Part shown: positions 42,818 to 51,865 of the stretch, piece by piece
Layout of the letters: each line of letters opens with the position of its first letter
How positions within the stretch are numbered: position 1 is the stretch's first letter
Translations under genes and position numbers: made by a program
Assembly: GCA_016718385.1 (NCBI GenBank)
Contig: JADKDK010000004.1
Coordinates: 1 to 64,000 of the forward strand
Length of the DNA: 64,000 nucleotides
Origin: Gammaproteobacteria bacterium
GTDB lineage: Bacteria > Pseudomonadota > Gammaproteobacteria > Pseudomonadales > UBA5518
Reading direction: 5' to 3'
Notes under the pieces: model-generated
What the model saw: the letters and a program-made list of their open reading frames with translations, nothing else
What the model was told of the DNA's origin: nothing
Database searches by the model: none

Positions 42818-45043
42818 ATGATCCTTCCGGGCTCCGCCGGCGTGCGCTGGGTGTTTGCATGTGCCGCGATCGTTGCCGTTGTCCTGCTGGCCTTCATCGG
42901 GGTGCGCGCGGGAGTGTGGAACAATCCCTATCCGGCGTCCGAGCGCGGCCAGGCGGTGGTCTACGAATCGTTCAATTCGCGTCCCAAGCACCTCGATCCA
43001 GCGCAGTCCTACGTGGAAGACGAAGCCTGGTTCGTCTATTCGATCTATGACCCGCTCTACGACTATCACTACCTGAAGCGACCCTACGCGCTGCAGCCGA
43101 ACGTGGCCGAGGCGATGCCGAAGGTCAGCTATCGCGATGCGCAGGGCAACGAGCTGCCGGCCGATGCCCCGGCCGAGTCGATCGCCGAGACGGTCTACGA
43201 GATCCGGATCAGGCCGGGCATCCGCTACCAGCCGCACCCGGCGTTCGCGCTCGATGCCGAGGGCCGCCCGCTCTATGCCGATCTCGACGACGCCAGCCTG
43301 GGCGAGCGTTCCCAGATCGGGGATTTCGAACATACCGGCACGCGCGAACTCGTTGCGGCGGATTTCGCCTACCAGATCAAGCGCCTCGTGCGCCCGCGCA
43401 TCGAATCGCCGGGGCTCGCGATCTTCAACCAGATCGTCGGCCTGGAGGACCTCGCTGCGCGGCTGCAGGCCGAGGTGGATGCGGGCCGGCTGGATCCCGA
43501 TGGCTGGATCGACATGCGCCAGTTCCCGCTCGAAGGCGTGGAAACGCCGGACCCGCACACGCTGCGCATCCGCATCCGCGGCAAGTACCCGCAGTTCCTC
43601 AACTGGCTGGCCACCACCTTCGTGGTGCCGGTGCCCTGGGAGGCGGAGCGCTTCTATGGCCAGCCCGGCATGGCGCGGCGCGAACTGACGCTCGACATGT
43701 GGCCGGTGGGCACCGGTGCGTTCATGATGGAGCGCAACAGCCCGTTGCGCGAGATGCGCCTGGCCAGGAATCCCGAGTACCGCGAGGACCTGTATCCCTG
43801 CGAAGGCGAGCCCGGGGACGCCGAGGCGGAGTTGCTCGATGATTGCGGCAAGCGCCTGCCGCTCGTCGATGCGTTCCGGTTTTCCTACGAGAAGGAGAGC
43901 ACCCCGTTCTGGAACAAGTTCCTGCAGGGCTACTACGACATCTACGCCTCCACGCGCTTCGCCACCTTCAACAGCTTCGACGCCGCGCTGCAGTTGCAGG
44001 GCGGTGCGCTGACGCTGTCGCCGGGGATGGAGCGCCAGGGCATACGGCTGCGCACCGAGGTGGAGCCGGCCATCGAGTACTTCCTGGTGAACATGCTCGA
44101 TCCGGTGCTGGGCAACGGCGGCGAGACGCCCGAGGCGCGCGAGCGCGCGCGCAAGCTGCGCCAGGCGATATCGATCGCGATCGATATCGAGGAGTATCTC
44201 GCCATCATCAAGAACGGGCTGGGCCTGCCGATGCAGGGGCCGGTCCCTCCGGGGCTGGCGGGCTACCGCGAGGGCGAGGCGGGCATCAATCCGTACGTGT
44301 ACACGTGGCAGCACGGACGCGCCAAGCGACGCGGCCTCGACGAGGCCAAGCGGCTGCTGGCGCAAGCGGGCTATCCCGATGGCCGCGATGCCGAGACCGG
44401 CGAGCCGCTGATCCTGTATTTCGACGGCTACGACAGCTTCCAGCGCGCCCGTCTCGAACTGCTGGTCAAGCAGCTGGCGCGCATCGGCGTGCAGCTGGTG
44501 CCGCGGCTCACCGAGTGGAACCGCTTCCAGGAAAAGCACCGCAAGGGCAATGCGCAGATGTCGTTCTGGGGATGGAACGCCGATTACCCCGACCCCGAGA
44601 ACTTCCTGTTCCAGTACTACAGCAAGAACGGCAAGGTGCGCTTTCAGGGCGAGAACGTCACCAACTACGACAATCCCGAATTCGATGCGCTGTTCGAGGA
44701 GTTCCGCGGCATGGACATCGACGCCGACCGCCAGCCCGTGATCGACCGGATGGTCGAGCTGCTGCGCCACGATGCGCCGCTGCTCGGCGGCTGGAACAAC
44801 GAGGCATTCCAGCTCTCGCACGAGTGGCTCGGCAACACCAAGCCGGGCAAGGTGATCCATACCTACCGCAAGTACTATTCGCTCGATGTGGCCCGCCGCG
44901 ATGCCCTGCGCGAGCAATGGAACCGCCCGGCGCTCTGGCCGCTCGCAGGCGCGGTGATCGCAATCATCGCGATCGCGCTGCTCGCCGTGCGCCATTACCG
45001 GCGCCGCGAGGCGCAGACCGCCCGGACCGGGAGCCGCCCATGA
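42818..45043 (+). CDS. Peptide ABC transporter substrate-binding protein (family 5), anchored at both ends
   Basis: The 741-residue extracytoplasmic solute-binding protein family 5 member has an N-terminal hydrophobic anchor (residues 10-30). The family elements are FNSRPKHLDPAQSY, IYDPLYDYHYLKRPY, DFAYQIKRL, MLDPVLGNGG and FWGWNADYPDPENFLFQYYSKNG (the peptide-site region). A second hydrophobic helix near the C-terminus (about 707-727, LAGAVIAIIAIALLAVRHYRRR) is unusual for this family. The start at 42818 has GGAG about 10 nt upstream; in-frame codons further upstream overlap the neighbouring promoter region. It overlaps the first permease by 4 nt. Confidence 0.88.
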   Translation: MILPGSAGVRWVFACAAIVAVVLLAFIGVRAGVWNNPYPASERGQAVVYESFNSRPKHLDPAQSYVEDEAWFVYSIYDPLYDYHYLKRPYALQPNVAEAMPKVSYRDAQGNELPADAPAESIAETVYEIRIRPGIRYQPHPAFALDAEGRPLYADLDDASLGERSQIGDFEHTGTRELVAADFAYQIKRLVRPRIESPGLAIFNQIVGLEDLAARLQAEVDAGRLDPDGWIDMRQFPLEGVETPDPHTLRIRIRGKYPQFLNWLATTFVVPVPWEAERFYGQPGMARRELTLDMWPVGTGAFMMERNSPLREMRLARNPEYREDLYPCEGEPGDAEAELLDDCGKRLPLVDAFRFSYEKESTPFWNKFLQGYYDIYASTRFATFNSFDAALQLQGGALTLSPGMERQGIRLRTEVEPAIEYFLVNMLDPVLGNGGETPEARERARKLRQAISIAIDIEEYLAIIKNGLGLPMQGPVPPGLAGYREGEAGINPYVYTWQHGRAKRRGLDEAKRLLAQAGYPDGRDAETGEPLILYFDGYDSFQRARLELLVKQLARIGVQLVPRLTEWNRFQEKHRKGNAQMSFWGWNADYPDPENFLFQYYSKNGKVRFQGENVTNYDNPEFDALFEEFRGMDIDADRQPVIDRMVELLRHDAPLLGGWNNEAFQLSHEWLGNTKPGKVIHTYRKYYSLDVARRDALREQWNRPALWPLAGAVIAIIAIALLAVRHYRRREAQTARTGSRP

Positions 45044-46017
45044 TCGCCTACCTCGTGCGCCGGCTGCTGCTGGCCGTGCCGACGCTGATCGGCGTGAACC
45101 TGCTGCTGTTCACGCTGTTCTTCGTGATCAGCAGTCCCGACGACATGGCCCGCGCGCAGCTCGGCGCCAAGCGCGTGACGCCGGAGGCGATCGAGCGCTG
45201 GAAGGCCGATCGCGGCTATGACAAGCCCCTGTTCTGGAACGCGCAGGCGAGCGGTGGCGAGCGCTTCACCGAGACGATCTTCGTGCAGAAATCCGCGCGC
45301 ATGTTCCTGTTCGACTTCGGCAAGTCCGACGTCGGGCGCGACATCAACCGCGAGTTGCGCACGCGCATGTGGCCCTCGCTGGCCCTCGCGCTGCCGGTGT
45401 TCCTGGTGGGCCTGTTCGTCGCGATCACGCTGGCGTTGCTGCTGGCCTTCCTGCGCGCCACCTGGCTCGATTTCACCGGCGTGATCATCTGCGTCGTGCT
45501 GATGTCCATATCGAGCCTGTTCTACATCATCGCCGGGCAATTCCTGGTCGCGCGGGTGTGGAACCTCGTGCCCATCTCGGGTTTCGCGACGGGGCTGGAT
45601 GCGGCGCGTTTCCTCGCGCTGCCGGTGGCCGTCGGGGTGCTTGCCGGGCTCGGCTCGAACGTGCGCTGGTATCGCGCGATCTTCCTCGAGGAGATCGGCA
45701 AGGACTATGTGCGTACCGCGCGTGCCAAGGGGCTGTCGGAGATCGCCGTATTGTTCCGGCACGTGCTGAAGAACGGCATGATCCCGATCCTCACCGGGAC
45801 CGTGGTGGTGATTCCCTCGCTGTTCCTGGGGAGCCTGATCACGGAGTCCTTCTTCGGCATCCCCGGTCTCGGGACTTTCACGATCGAGGCGATCCTGATG
45901 CAGGATTTCGCGATCGTGCGCTCGATGGTGTTCATCGGCTCGGTTCTTTACATCGCGGGACTGATACTCACCGATCTCTCCTACACCCTGGTCGACCCGC
46001 GGGTGCGCCTGCAATGA
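45040..46017 (+). CDS. Peptide ABC transporter permease (DppB/YejB-like)
   Basis: The 325-residue inner-membrane permease starts MIAYLVRRLLLAVPTLIGVN, typical of DppB/OppB/YejB. About six membrane segments are present, plus the EAA coupling motif YVRTARAKGLSEIAVLFRHVLKNG. The end LSYTLVDPRVRLQ is also family-typical. It overlaps both neighbours by 4 nt (ATGA), so the operon is tightly coupled. Confidence 0.93.
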   Translation: MIAYLVRRLLLAVPTLIGVNLLLFTLFFVISSPDDMARAQLGAKRVTPEAIERWKADRGYDKPLFWNAQASGGERFTETIFVQKSARMFLFDFGKSDVGRDINRELRTRMWPSLALALPVFLVGLFVAITLALLLAFLRATWLDFTGVIICVVLMSISSLFYIIAGQFLVARVWNLVPISGFATGLDAARFLALPVAVGVLAGLGSNVRWYRAIFLEEIGKDYVRTARAKGLSEIAVLFRHVLKNGMIPILTGTVVVIPSLFLGSLITESFFGIPGLGTFTIEAILMQDFAIVRSMVFIGSVLYIAGLILTDLSYTLVDPRVRLQ

Positions 46018-47471
46018 ACGGATTCCAGGTCGTGATCCTGTGGTCCGACGCGCTCCTCGCGGTGCTGCTGCTCGCGTGCGGTGCCGGGATCGCGGCCGCG
46101 CTGCGCCGCGAGCACCTGCGCCGCGCGTGGCGCGCGGTATTCGCGAACCGTGCCGCGATGGCCGCCCTCGTCGTGCTGCTCGCCTACCTGGCGGTCGCGC
46201 TGCTGGACTCCTTGCACTTCCGCCCGCAGCTGCCACGCCAGGAAGGGGCTGCGGATGCGCCGGCGCAGTACTCGGTGGAAGTGCTGTCGGTGCTCGACGT
46301 GGCGCTGGCGCGGATGCGCACGGCGCGCGAGGACAGTTATTCCGCGCCGTTCGCCACGCACGCATTCCAGAAGCGGATGATCGAGATGCCCGACGGGACG
46401 CAGCGGCGCGACTATCCGCGCCTGCAGTTCGGTGGTGCGCATCTGGTGGATCCCGAGGCGGATCGCGGTGCCGATATCGCCCGGCGCGGACTCGGCGGCG
46501 CGGCGGCCGGCATCGCGCTGTGGATCGTCATGGCGACCGCTCTCGCGATGCTGGTCGCGCGCGCACGCCGGGAGCCGGTGCGCCGCACGCTGGGCGCCAT
46601 ACTGCGCGGCGATACGCCGATCGCCTGGAATGCCTTCGGCTGGATGCTGCTGCTGGTGCTCTGCGTGGGCGGCGCGCTGTTCGCGCTCTCCGGCGCGTAT
46701 CACGTGTTCGGCACCGATGCGACCGGCAACGACGTGTTGTACCAGACGTTCAAGGCGATGCGCATCGCGCTGCTGATAGGCACGCTGGCCACCTTCGTGG
46801 TGCTGCCGCTCGGTATCGGGCTCGGTCTCGCGGCAGGCTATTTCGGCGGCTGGGTAGATGACCTGATCCAGTATGTCTACACGGTGATCAGTTCGATACC
46901 GTACGTGCTGCTGGTCGCGGCCTCGGCCCTGATGATGCAGCTGGTGATCGAGCAGCATGCGCAGATCTTCGACACCGCCGCCGCGCGCGCCGACGCGCGC
47001 CTGGTGTCGCTGTGCGTGATCATCGGCGCGATATCCTGGACCACGCTGTGCCGCCTGTTGCGCGCCGAGACGCTCAAGCTGCGCGAGACCGACTACGTGC
47101 AGGCGGCGCGCTGCTTCGGAGTATCGGGCGTGCGCATCATGCTGCGCCACATCCTGCCGAACGCATTCCACATCGTGCTGATCACGGTGGTGCTGGAGTT
47201 CTCGGGACTGGTGCTCGCCGAGGCGGTGCTGTCCTATGTCGGTGTGGGCGTGGACCCGACCACGATCAGCTTCGGCACCATGATCAACAGCGCGCGCGGG
47301 GAGCTCGCGCAGGATCCGGTCATCTGGTGGTCCATCACTGCCGCCTTCGTGTTCATGGTGAGCCTGGTGCTGGCGGCCAACCTGTTCGCCGACGCGGTGC
47401 GCGAGGCCTTCGACCCGCGCGGCGCCGTGCCGCGCCGCCGTCGCCGCGTGGCGCAGGAGAGCGCGGCATGA
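46014..47471 (+). CDS. Peptide ABC transporter permease (DppC/YejE-like) with N-terminal extension
   Basis: The 485-residue permease carries its binding-protein-dependent permease core in the second half: GTDATGNDVLYQTFKAMRIALLIG, the coupling motif YVQAARCFGVSGVRIMLRHILPN, and LSYVGVGVDPTTISFGTMIN. About 220 residues precede it, with two or three extra membrane segments and an extracytoplasmic stretch (about 65-155), longer than in DppC. YejE-type permeases have similar insertions. It pairs with the DppB-like permease to form the channel. Confidence 0.9.
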   Translation: MNGFQVVILWSDALLAVLLLACGAGIAAALRREHLRRAWRAVFANRAAMAALVVLLAYLAVALLDSLHFRPQLPRQEGAADAPAQYSVEVLSVLDVALARMRTAREDSYSAPFATHAFQKRMIEMPDGTQRRDYPRLQFGGAHLVDPEADRGADIARRGLGGAAAGIALWIVMATALAMLVARARREPVRRTLGAILRGDTPIAWNAFGWMLLLVLCVGGALFALSGAYHVFGTDATGNDVLYQTFKAMRIALLIGTLATFVVLPLGIGLGLAAGYFGGWVDDLIQYVYTVISSIPYVLLVAASALMMQLVIEQHAQIFDTAAARADARLVSLCVIIGAISWTTLCRLLRAETLKLRETDYVQAARCFGVSGVRIMLRHILPNAFHIVLITVVLEFSGLVLAEAVLSYVGVGVDPTTISFGTMINSARGELAQDPVIWWSITAAFVFMVSLVLAANLFADAVREAFDPRGAVPRRRRRVAQESAA

Positions 47472-49477
47472 GCGCTCCGCTGCTGTCGGTAACGGAGCTG
47501 TCGACGCACATCGACAGCGAGAACGGGCTCGTGCGCGCGCTCGACCGCGTGTCCTTCGACGTCAGCGCGGGCGAGACCTTCGCGCTGCTCGGGGAATCCG
47601 GTTGCGGCAAATCGGTCACCGCGCTGTCGCTGATGCGCCTGCTGCCACCCGGGGGCTTCGTCGCCGCGGGCAGCGTGGTGCTGGACGGGCAGGATCTCTG
47701 CGCGCTGAGCGAGGCGCAGATGCGCCGGGTGCGCGGCGCCGGCATGGCGATGATCTTCCAGGAGCCCGGCACCAGCCTGAACGCGGTGCTGACGGTGGGA
47801 CAGCAGATCGGCGAGGTGCTGGCGCTGCATCGCGGCCTGAAGGGCGCGGCGGCGGATCGCGAGGCCGTGGCGCTGATGACGCAGGTGGGCATCCCGGACC
47901 CGCAGCGGCGCCTCGGCGAGTATCCGTTCCAGTTCTCGGGCGGCATGAAGCAGCGCGTCATGATCGCGATGGCGCTCGCGGGAGAGCCGCGGTTGCTGAT
48001 CGCCGACGAGCCGACCACGGCGCTCGACGTCACCATACAGGCGCAGGTGCTCGATGTGATGGCCGCGCTGCAGCGCGCGCGCGGCATGGCGATGATCCTG
48101 ATCACCCACGATCTCGGCGTGGTCGCGAAGATGGCCGACCGCGTCGGCGTGATGTACGCGGGGCACCTGATCGAGGAGGCGCCGCGCGAGCGCTTCTTCG
48201 GCGCGCCGGCCCATCCCTATTCGCGCAAGCTGTTCGAGGCACTGCCCGAGGGCCACCGCGAGCGCGGCGCGCTGGCCACGATCCCGGGCAGCGTGCCGCC
48301 GCTGACGACGCATTTCACGGGTTGTCGCTTCGCGCCGCGCTGCGATCGCGCGTGGGAGCGCTGTCGCGCCGAGGCGCCGTCCTGGCATGCGCTCGATGAC
48401 GGGCAGCGCGTGCGCTGTCACCTGCACGATCCCGCGGAGTCCGTGCGCGCCGCCGTGGAGCCGGTAGCGCCGGTCGCGACCGGCGCTGCGGCGCGCGCGA
48501 CGCAGGAGATCGTGCTCGGTGTTCGCGACATGAAGGTGCATTTCCCGATCACCCGTGGCGTGTTCCGGCGCGTGGTCGGGCATGTGAAGGCGGTCGACGG
48601 CGTGAGCCTCGACATCGGGGCCGGACGGACGCTGGCGCTGGTCGGGGAGTCCGGTTGCGGCAAGACCACGGTCGGCAAGGCGATCTTGCGCCTGATCGAG
48701 CCCAGCGGCGGCAGCGCGCGGCTCGGCGACACCGATATCGGCAGCCTGTCAGGGGCGGCGCTGCGCGCGGCGCGCGCCAGCATGCAGATGATCTTCCAGG
48801 ATCCGTTCGGCTCGCTGAACCCGCGCCTGCGCGTGATCGAGATCATCGAGGAGGGGATGAACGCGCTAGGGGTGAGCGGCAGCGCTGCCGAGCGCCGCGC
48901 CAGGGTTGCGCAGATCATGGAGCAGGTGGGGCTGCGACCGGAGCTGGCCGAACGCTACCCGCACGAATTCTCGGGCGGACAGCGCCAGCGCATCGCGATA
49001 GCGCGCGCGCTCGCCGTATCGCCGCGCCTGATCGTCTGCGATGAACCGACCTCCGCGCTCGACGTCTCGGTTCAGGCCCAGATCCTCAACCTGTTGCAGG
49101 AGCTGCAGGCGCGCCTCGGCGTGGCCTACCTGTTCATCACGCACAATATCGCGGTGGTGGAATACCTCGCGCACGAGGTCGCGGTGATGTACCTGGGGCG
49201 CATCGTCGAATTCGGCAGCGTCGCACGGGTGCTCGGCAATCCGCAGCACCCCTATACCCGCGCGCTGCTGGCCGCGGTGCCGCGCGCCAGCCTGGCCGCT
49301 GCCGCCGCGGCCGATGCCGTGCTGGTCAAAGGCGACCTGCCGTCGCCGTCCAACCCGCCCGCCGGCTGCCACTTCCACCCGCGCTGCCCGCTCGCGACGG
49401 AGATATGCCGCCAGGAGTATCCGCTTCCGCGCACGGTGGACGGCACGCATGTCGTGAGTTGTCATCTCGCGGGCTGA
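47468..49477 (+). CDS. Fused double ABC ATPase of the peptide transporter (DppD-DppF / YejF type)
   Basis: The 669-residue protein has two complete nucleotide-binding domains. The first has Walker A GESGCGKS, signature FSGGMKQRVMIAMAL and Walker B LLIADEPTTALD. The second has GESGCGKT, FSGGQRQRIAIARAL and LIVCDEPTSALD. Each ends with the oligopeptide-type Cys motif, GCRFAPRCDRAWERC and GCHFHPRCPLATEIC. It would energise the two permeases. The last about 80 nt of the gene and its downstream flank are duplicated at 50615-50692. Confidence 0.95.
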   Translation: MSAPLLSVTELSTHIDSENGLVRALDRVSFDVSAGETFALLGESGCGKSVTALSLMRLLPPGGFVAAGSVVLDGQDLCALSEAQMRRVRGAGMAMIFQEPGTSLNAVLTVGQQIGEVLALHRGLKGAAADREAVALMTQVGIPDPQRRLGEYPFQFSGGMKQRVMIAMALAGEPRLLIADEPTTALDVTIQAQVLDVMAALQRARGMAMILITHDLGVVAKMADRVGVMYAGHLIEEAPRERFFGAPAHPYSRKLFEALPEGHRERGALATIPGSVPPLTTHFTGCRFAPRCDRAWERCRAEAPSWHALDDGQRVRCHLHDPAESVRAAVEPVAPVATGAAARATQEIVLGVRDMKVHFPITRGVFRRVVGHVKAVDGVSLDIGAGRTLALVGESGCGKTTVGKAILRLIEPSGGSARLGDTDIGSLSGAALRAARASMQMIFQDPFGSLNPRLRVIEIIEEGMNALGVSGSAAERRARVAQIMEQVGLRPELAERYPHEFSGGQRQRIAIARALAVSPRLIVCDEPTSALDVSVQAQILNLLQELQARLGVAYLFITHNIAVVEYLAHEVAVMYLGRIVEFGSVARVLGNPQHPYTRALLAAVPRASLAAAAAADAVLVKGDLPSPSNPPAGCHFHPRCPLATEICRQEYPLPRTVDGTHVVSCHLAG

Positions 49478-49491
49478 GCCATCGCGGCGCC
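49410..49491 (+). repeat. Direct repeat, left copy (intact 3' end of the ABC ATPase gene)
   Basis: It matches 50615-50692. A 15-nt block is identical, a short divergent stretch with a 4-nt length difference follows, and then a 55-nt core (49437-49491 against 50638-50692) has one mismatch. The core encodes DGTHVVSCHLAG, the stop and 16 nt beyond. Confidence 0.88.
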
Positions 49492-49602
49492 TGAGTCATC
49501 GCGGAAACCAATCCGCGGGACCTCACTACGAAGAACCGCGCATTGCCCGCGTTGTGCTGGATCGGCACCGATGGCTCGCGGCCGCGAGTTCACGTAGTCC
49601 GC

Positions 49603-50022
49603 CTACACCTCCCAAGGGTTGATGACTGTCAGGCCGGCGGCCTGGAATGGGCTGCTGTCGCGGGTGACAACGGCAAATCCGTTGGCCGCGGCACTGGCTG
49701 CTATATATCCGTCTGCGGTAGCGATCGCCAGGCCAGCGGTACGGGCTTTCGCCATCAGCTCGGCATAGGCGTTCGTACAAGCCATGTCGAACGGCAGAAC
49801 GCGACCGACGAACAAAGGCAATACCCGTTTTTCCAGGTTGTCATGCAGGCCGGTCCGGCGCTTACCTGCGGGCAGCAGCGCCACACCGGCGCGCAGCTCG
49901 GCCACGGTGATCGCGGACAGGTAGAGTGTTTCCAGCGGTTGCGCGTCGATCCACTCGATGACGCGGGCCTCGGGCGCATGGCGCAGCGGCTCCGAAACCA
50001 CGTTCGTATCGAGCAGGATCAT
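49603..50022 (-). CDS. VapC/FitB-type PIN-domain ribonuclease toxin
   Basis: This 139-residue PIN protein has the four acidic residues in place: Asp5 (MILLDTN), Glu42 (VAELRAG), Asp104 (ATADGYIAA) and Asp122 (TRDSSPF). It would act as a metal-dependent endoribonuclease when free of antitoxin. It overlaps the antitoxin gene by 4 nt. The closest look is to FitB (MxLLDTNVxSE). The whole pair sits in the block bracketed by the duplicated ABC gene 3' end. Confidence 0.92.
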   Translation of the reverse strand: MILLDTNVVSEPLRHAPEARVIEWIDAQPLETLYLSAITVAELRAGVALLPAGKRRTGLHDNLEKRVLPLFVGRVLPFDMACTNAYAELMAKARTAGLAIATADGYIAASAAANGFAVVTRDSSPFQAAGLTVINPWEV

Positions 50023-50273
50023 TCAAAGCTCACCACACGGGCCGGCGTCTTGTCGCGCACGCTCTCGAAGATGGCGAACTCGTCATCGGTCAGCCTGGCC
50101 TTGCGGCCGATCTCGGCCAGCAGGGAACCCAGCTTCACCCGGCCTTGCGGCTTCACCGCGGATTCCAGGATTTCGCGGATTTCGGCCTCGGCACTGCGGC
50201 CGTGTCGAGCGGCCCTCGCACGGATTGCGCGATGCACCTCGTCCGGTACATTCCGCACGGTGATGGATGCCAT
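50019..50273 (-). CDS. FitA/VapB-type ribbon-helix-helix antitoxin
   Basis: The 84-residue protein has an N-terminal ribbon-helix-helix DNA-binding fold (MASITVRNVPDEVHRAIRAR, then AARHGRSAEAEIREILESAV). Its C-terminal tail is predicted to wrap the toxin's active site. Such antitoxins repress their own operon. It is the first gene of the pair, in the usual order. Confidence 0.88.
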   Translation of the reverse strand: MASITVRNVPDEVHRAIRARAARHGRSAEAEIREILESAVKPQGRVKLGSLLAEIGRKARLTDDEFAIFESVRDKTPARVVSFE

Positions 50274-50408
50274 ATTTCAAGGCCTCACATTTTCTGAGCA
50301 GGTGATTGCACTTTGACAGAGTGCATTCATCCCTGCAACATCAACGGCTGCGCCCGCTGCCGGGCGGTCGCTCACGAGGCCAAACAGCGGCAGGAGGACT
50401 GATGAAAG

Positions 50409-50610
50409 ATGCCGCTATATTCCTGCGCGGGCTACACACCCGTGGTCGACCCCACCGCATTCGTGCACCCCAGCGCCAACCTGCAGGACCACTGCGTGAT
50501 GCACACCTTTCCGGGGCGTGTCGCGCTGGTCGAGGAGAACGGACACGTCGGCCACGGTGCCGGTATCATGGACAACGTGGTGATCGGCGTGCCCGCGCGC
50601 GAGGCCGATT
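50409..50610 (+). pseudogene. Degenerate paaY/caiE-like (hexapeptide gamma-carbonic-anhydrase fold) gene
   Basis: Pieces of a PaaY-like protein are joined with internal losses. The N-terminus MPLYSCAGYTPVVDPTAF is followed by the middle motif LQDHCVMHTFPG, then EENGHVGHGAGI and DNVVIGVPA. The left-handed beta-helix repeats between them are missing, leaving under 70 residues instead of about 200. The frame then runs into the duplicated 3' end of the ABC ATPase gene, giving a chimeric tail DGTHVVSCHLAG. Just upstream, 50308-50403, a short in-frame stretch CNINGCARCRAVAHEAKQ with a stop looks like the tail of another lost gene, not recognised. Confidence 0.75.
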
Positions 50611-50614
50611 TGTC

Positions 50615-50692
50615 GCCAGGAGTATCCGCGCTCGCGCTGGACGGCACGCATGTCGTGAGTTGTCATCTCGCGGGCTGAGCCATCGCAGCGCC
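50615..50692 (+). repeat. Direct repeat, right copy (orphan 3' end of the ABC ATPase gene)
   Basis: This is the partner of 49410-49491, with one mismatch over the last 55 nt. It fuses in frame to the paaY remnant and lies 28 nt upstream of the SDR start. Confidence 0.88.
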
Positions 50693-50720
50693 GAAGCGGT
50701 TGTCGACGGGAGGATCGAAG

Positions 50721-51500
50721 ATGCGCGAAGCGGAGCATGCCGGCAGGACGGTCGTGGTGACGGGTGCCGGCGGCGGCATCGGCCGTGGCGCCGCGATGCT
50801 GTTCGCGCAGCAGGGCGCGGCGGTGGTCTGCGGCGACATCGACCTGGCGGCCGCGGGCGAAACCGCGCGCCGGATCGCGGCCGCCGGGGGCCGCGCGCTG
50901 GCGCTCGCGGTTGACGTGGCGAGCGAGACGTCGAACGCCGCGCTGGTAGCGCGCACCGAGGCCGAGTTCGGCGCGCTGCACATCGCCTTCCTGAACGCCG
51001 GCATCCTGCGCCGCGGCACGGTGACACAAACGCCGGCCGCGGTGTTCGACGAGGTGATGGCGGTGAACCTGCGCGGCGTGTTCCTCGGGTTGCAGGCCGT
51101 CGCGCCCGCGATCCGGCGTGCCGGCGGCGGCGCCATCGTGGTCACGGCCTCGAGCGCGGGCCTGCGCAGCGACCCCGAGCTCGCGGCCTACTCGGTGGCC
51201 AAGCGCGGCGTGATCGCGCTGGTGCAGTCGGCCGCGACCGAGATGGCACCCTGGAATATCCGCGTCAACGCGATCTGTCCCGGCGCCGTGGCCACGCCGA
51301 TGACCTCGGCCATCGACACCGCTCCCGGCAGCGCGCTGGCGCAGCTGCATCCGCTCGGGCGCGTCGGCACTCCGGACGATATCGCCGGGCTGGTCTCGTT
51401 CCTCGCCGGCGAGCACGCGGGCTTCATCACCGGCGCGGCCTACCCGGTGGACGGCGGGCTGACGTCGGTGGCGGTGCCGCGGTATCGGGGAAGCGTGTGA
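50721..51500 (+). CDS. Short-chain dehydrogenase/reductase (classical SDR)
   Basis: This is a 259-residue NAD(P)-dependent oxidoreductase. The cofactor motif TGAGGGIG is at 14-21 and NAG at 92-94. The catalytic set is Ser144 or Ser145 (VTASSAG), Tyr157 and Lys161 (YSVAK). ICPGAVATPM and YPVDGGLTSV are typical of the 3-oxoacyl-ACP reductase-like subgroup. Asp39 after strand 2 (VVCGDID) favours NAD over NADP. The ATG at 50721 has GGGAGG 8-13 nt upstream. Substrate unknown. Confidence 0.92.
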   Translation: MREAEHAGRTVVVTGAGGGIGRGAAMLFAQQGAAVVCGDIDLAAAGETARRIAAAGGRALALAVDVASETSNAALVARTEAEFGALHIAFLNAGILRRGTVTQTPAAVFDEVMAVNLRGVFLGLQAVAPAIRRAGGGAIVVTASSAGLRSDPELAAYSVAKRGVIALVQSAATEMAPWNIRVNAICPGAVATPMTSAIDTAPGSALAQLHPLGRVGTPDDIAGLVSFLAGEHAGFITGAAYPVDGGLTSVAVPRYRGSV

Positions 51501-51625
51501 TTCGCCAGTCGCTCCGAAATCCGAAACATGGTCGAATGGCACGGAGAGAACAAAGTCTTCGACATCCGTGATCCGCACTTGCAATTTTGGATGCGTTGCC
51601 GCCATTGAGCGAAGTTGACCTTGTC

Positions 51626-51865
51626 ATGAGTCCTACGATCTTTCGTGAAGGTGGATTCCGGTTCTACTTCTTCTCTCGCGAGGAACCGCGGATGCATGTA
51701 CACGTTCACTGCGCTGACGGGGAGACGAAGTTCTGGCTTGAGCCTTCCATCGAACTGGCGCAGAATCTTGGCCTGAATAGCCGGCAACTGCGGACTGTCC
51801 AGTCACTGATCGAGGTGCATGAAGATGAAATCCGCGCCGCGTGGGCAAAGCACTTCAACGGCTGA
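51626..51865 (+). CDS. DUF4160 domain protein
   Basis: The 79-residue protein MSPTIFREGGFRFYFFSREEPRMHVHV-type matches the DUF4160 pattern (F/Y-rich start, HxHxx metal-like motif, then a helix ending HEDEIRAAWAKHF). It overlaps the DUF2442 gene. Such pairs are common, small and possibly toxin-antitoxin-like, but no function is established. An earlier in-frame start at 51587 is possible. Confidence 0.78.
   Translation: MSPTIFREGGFRFYFFSREEPRMHVHVHCADGETKFWLEPSIELAQNLGLNSRQLRTVQSLIEVHEDEIRAAWAKHFNG

Noticed and set aside
49603..50273. A mobile element boundary by transposase for the VapBC block
   Set aside because: No transposase, integrase or terminal inverted repeats are found. Only the duplicated 3' end is seen, so no insertion sequence is called.
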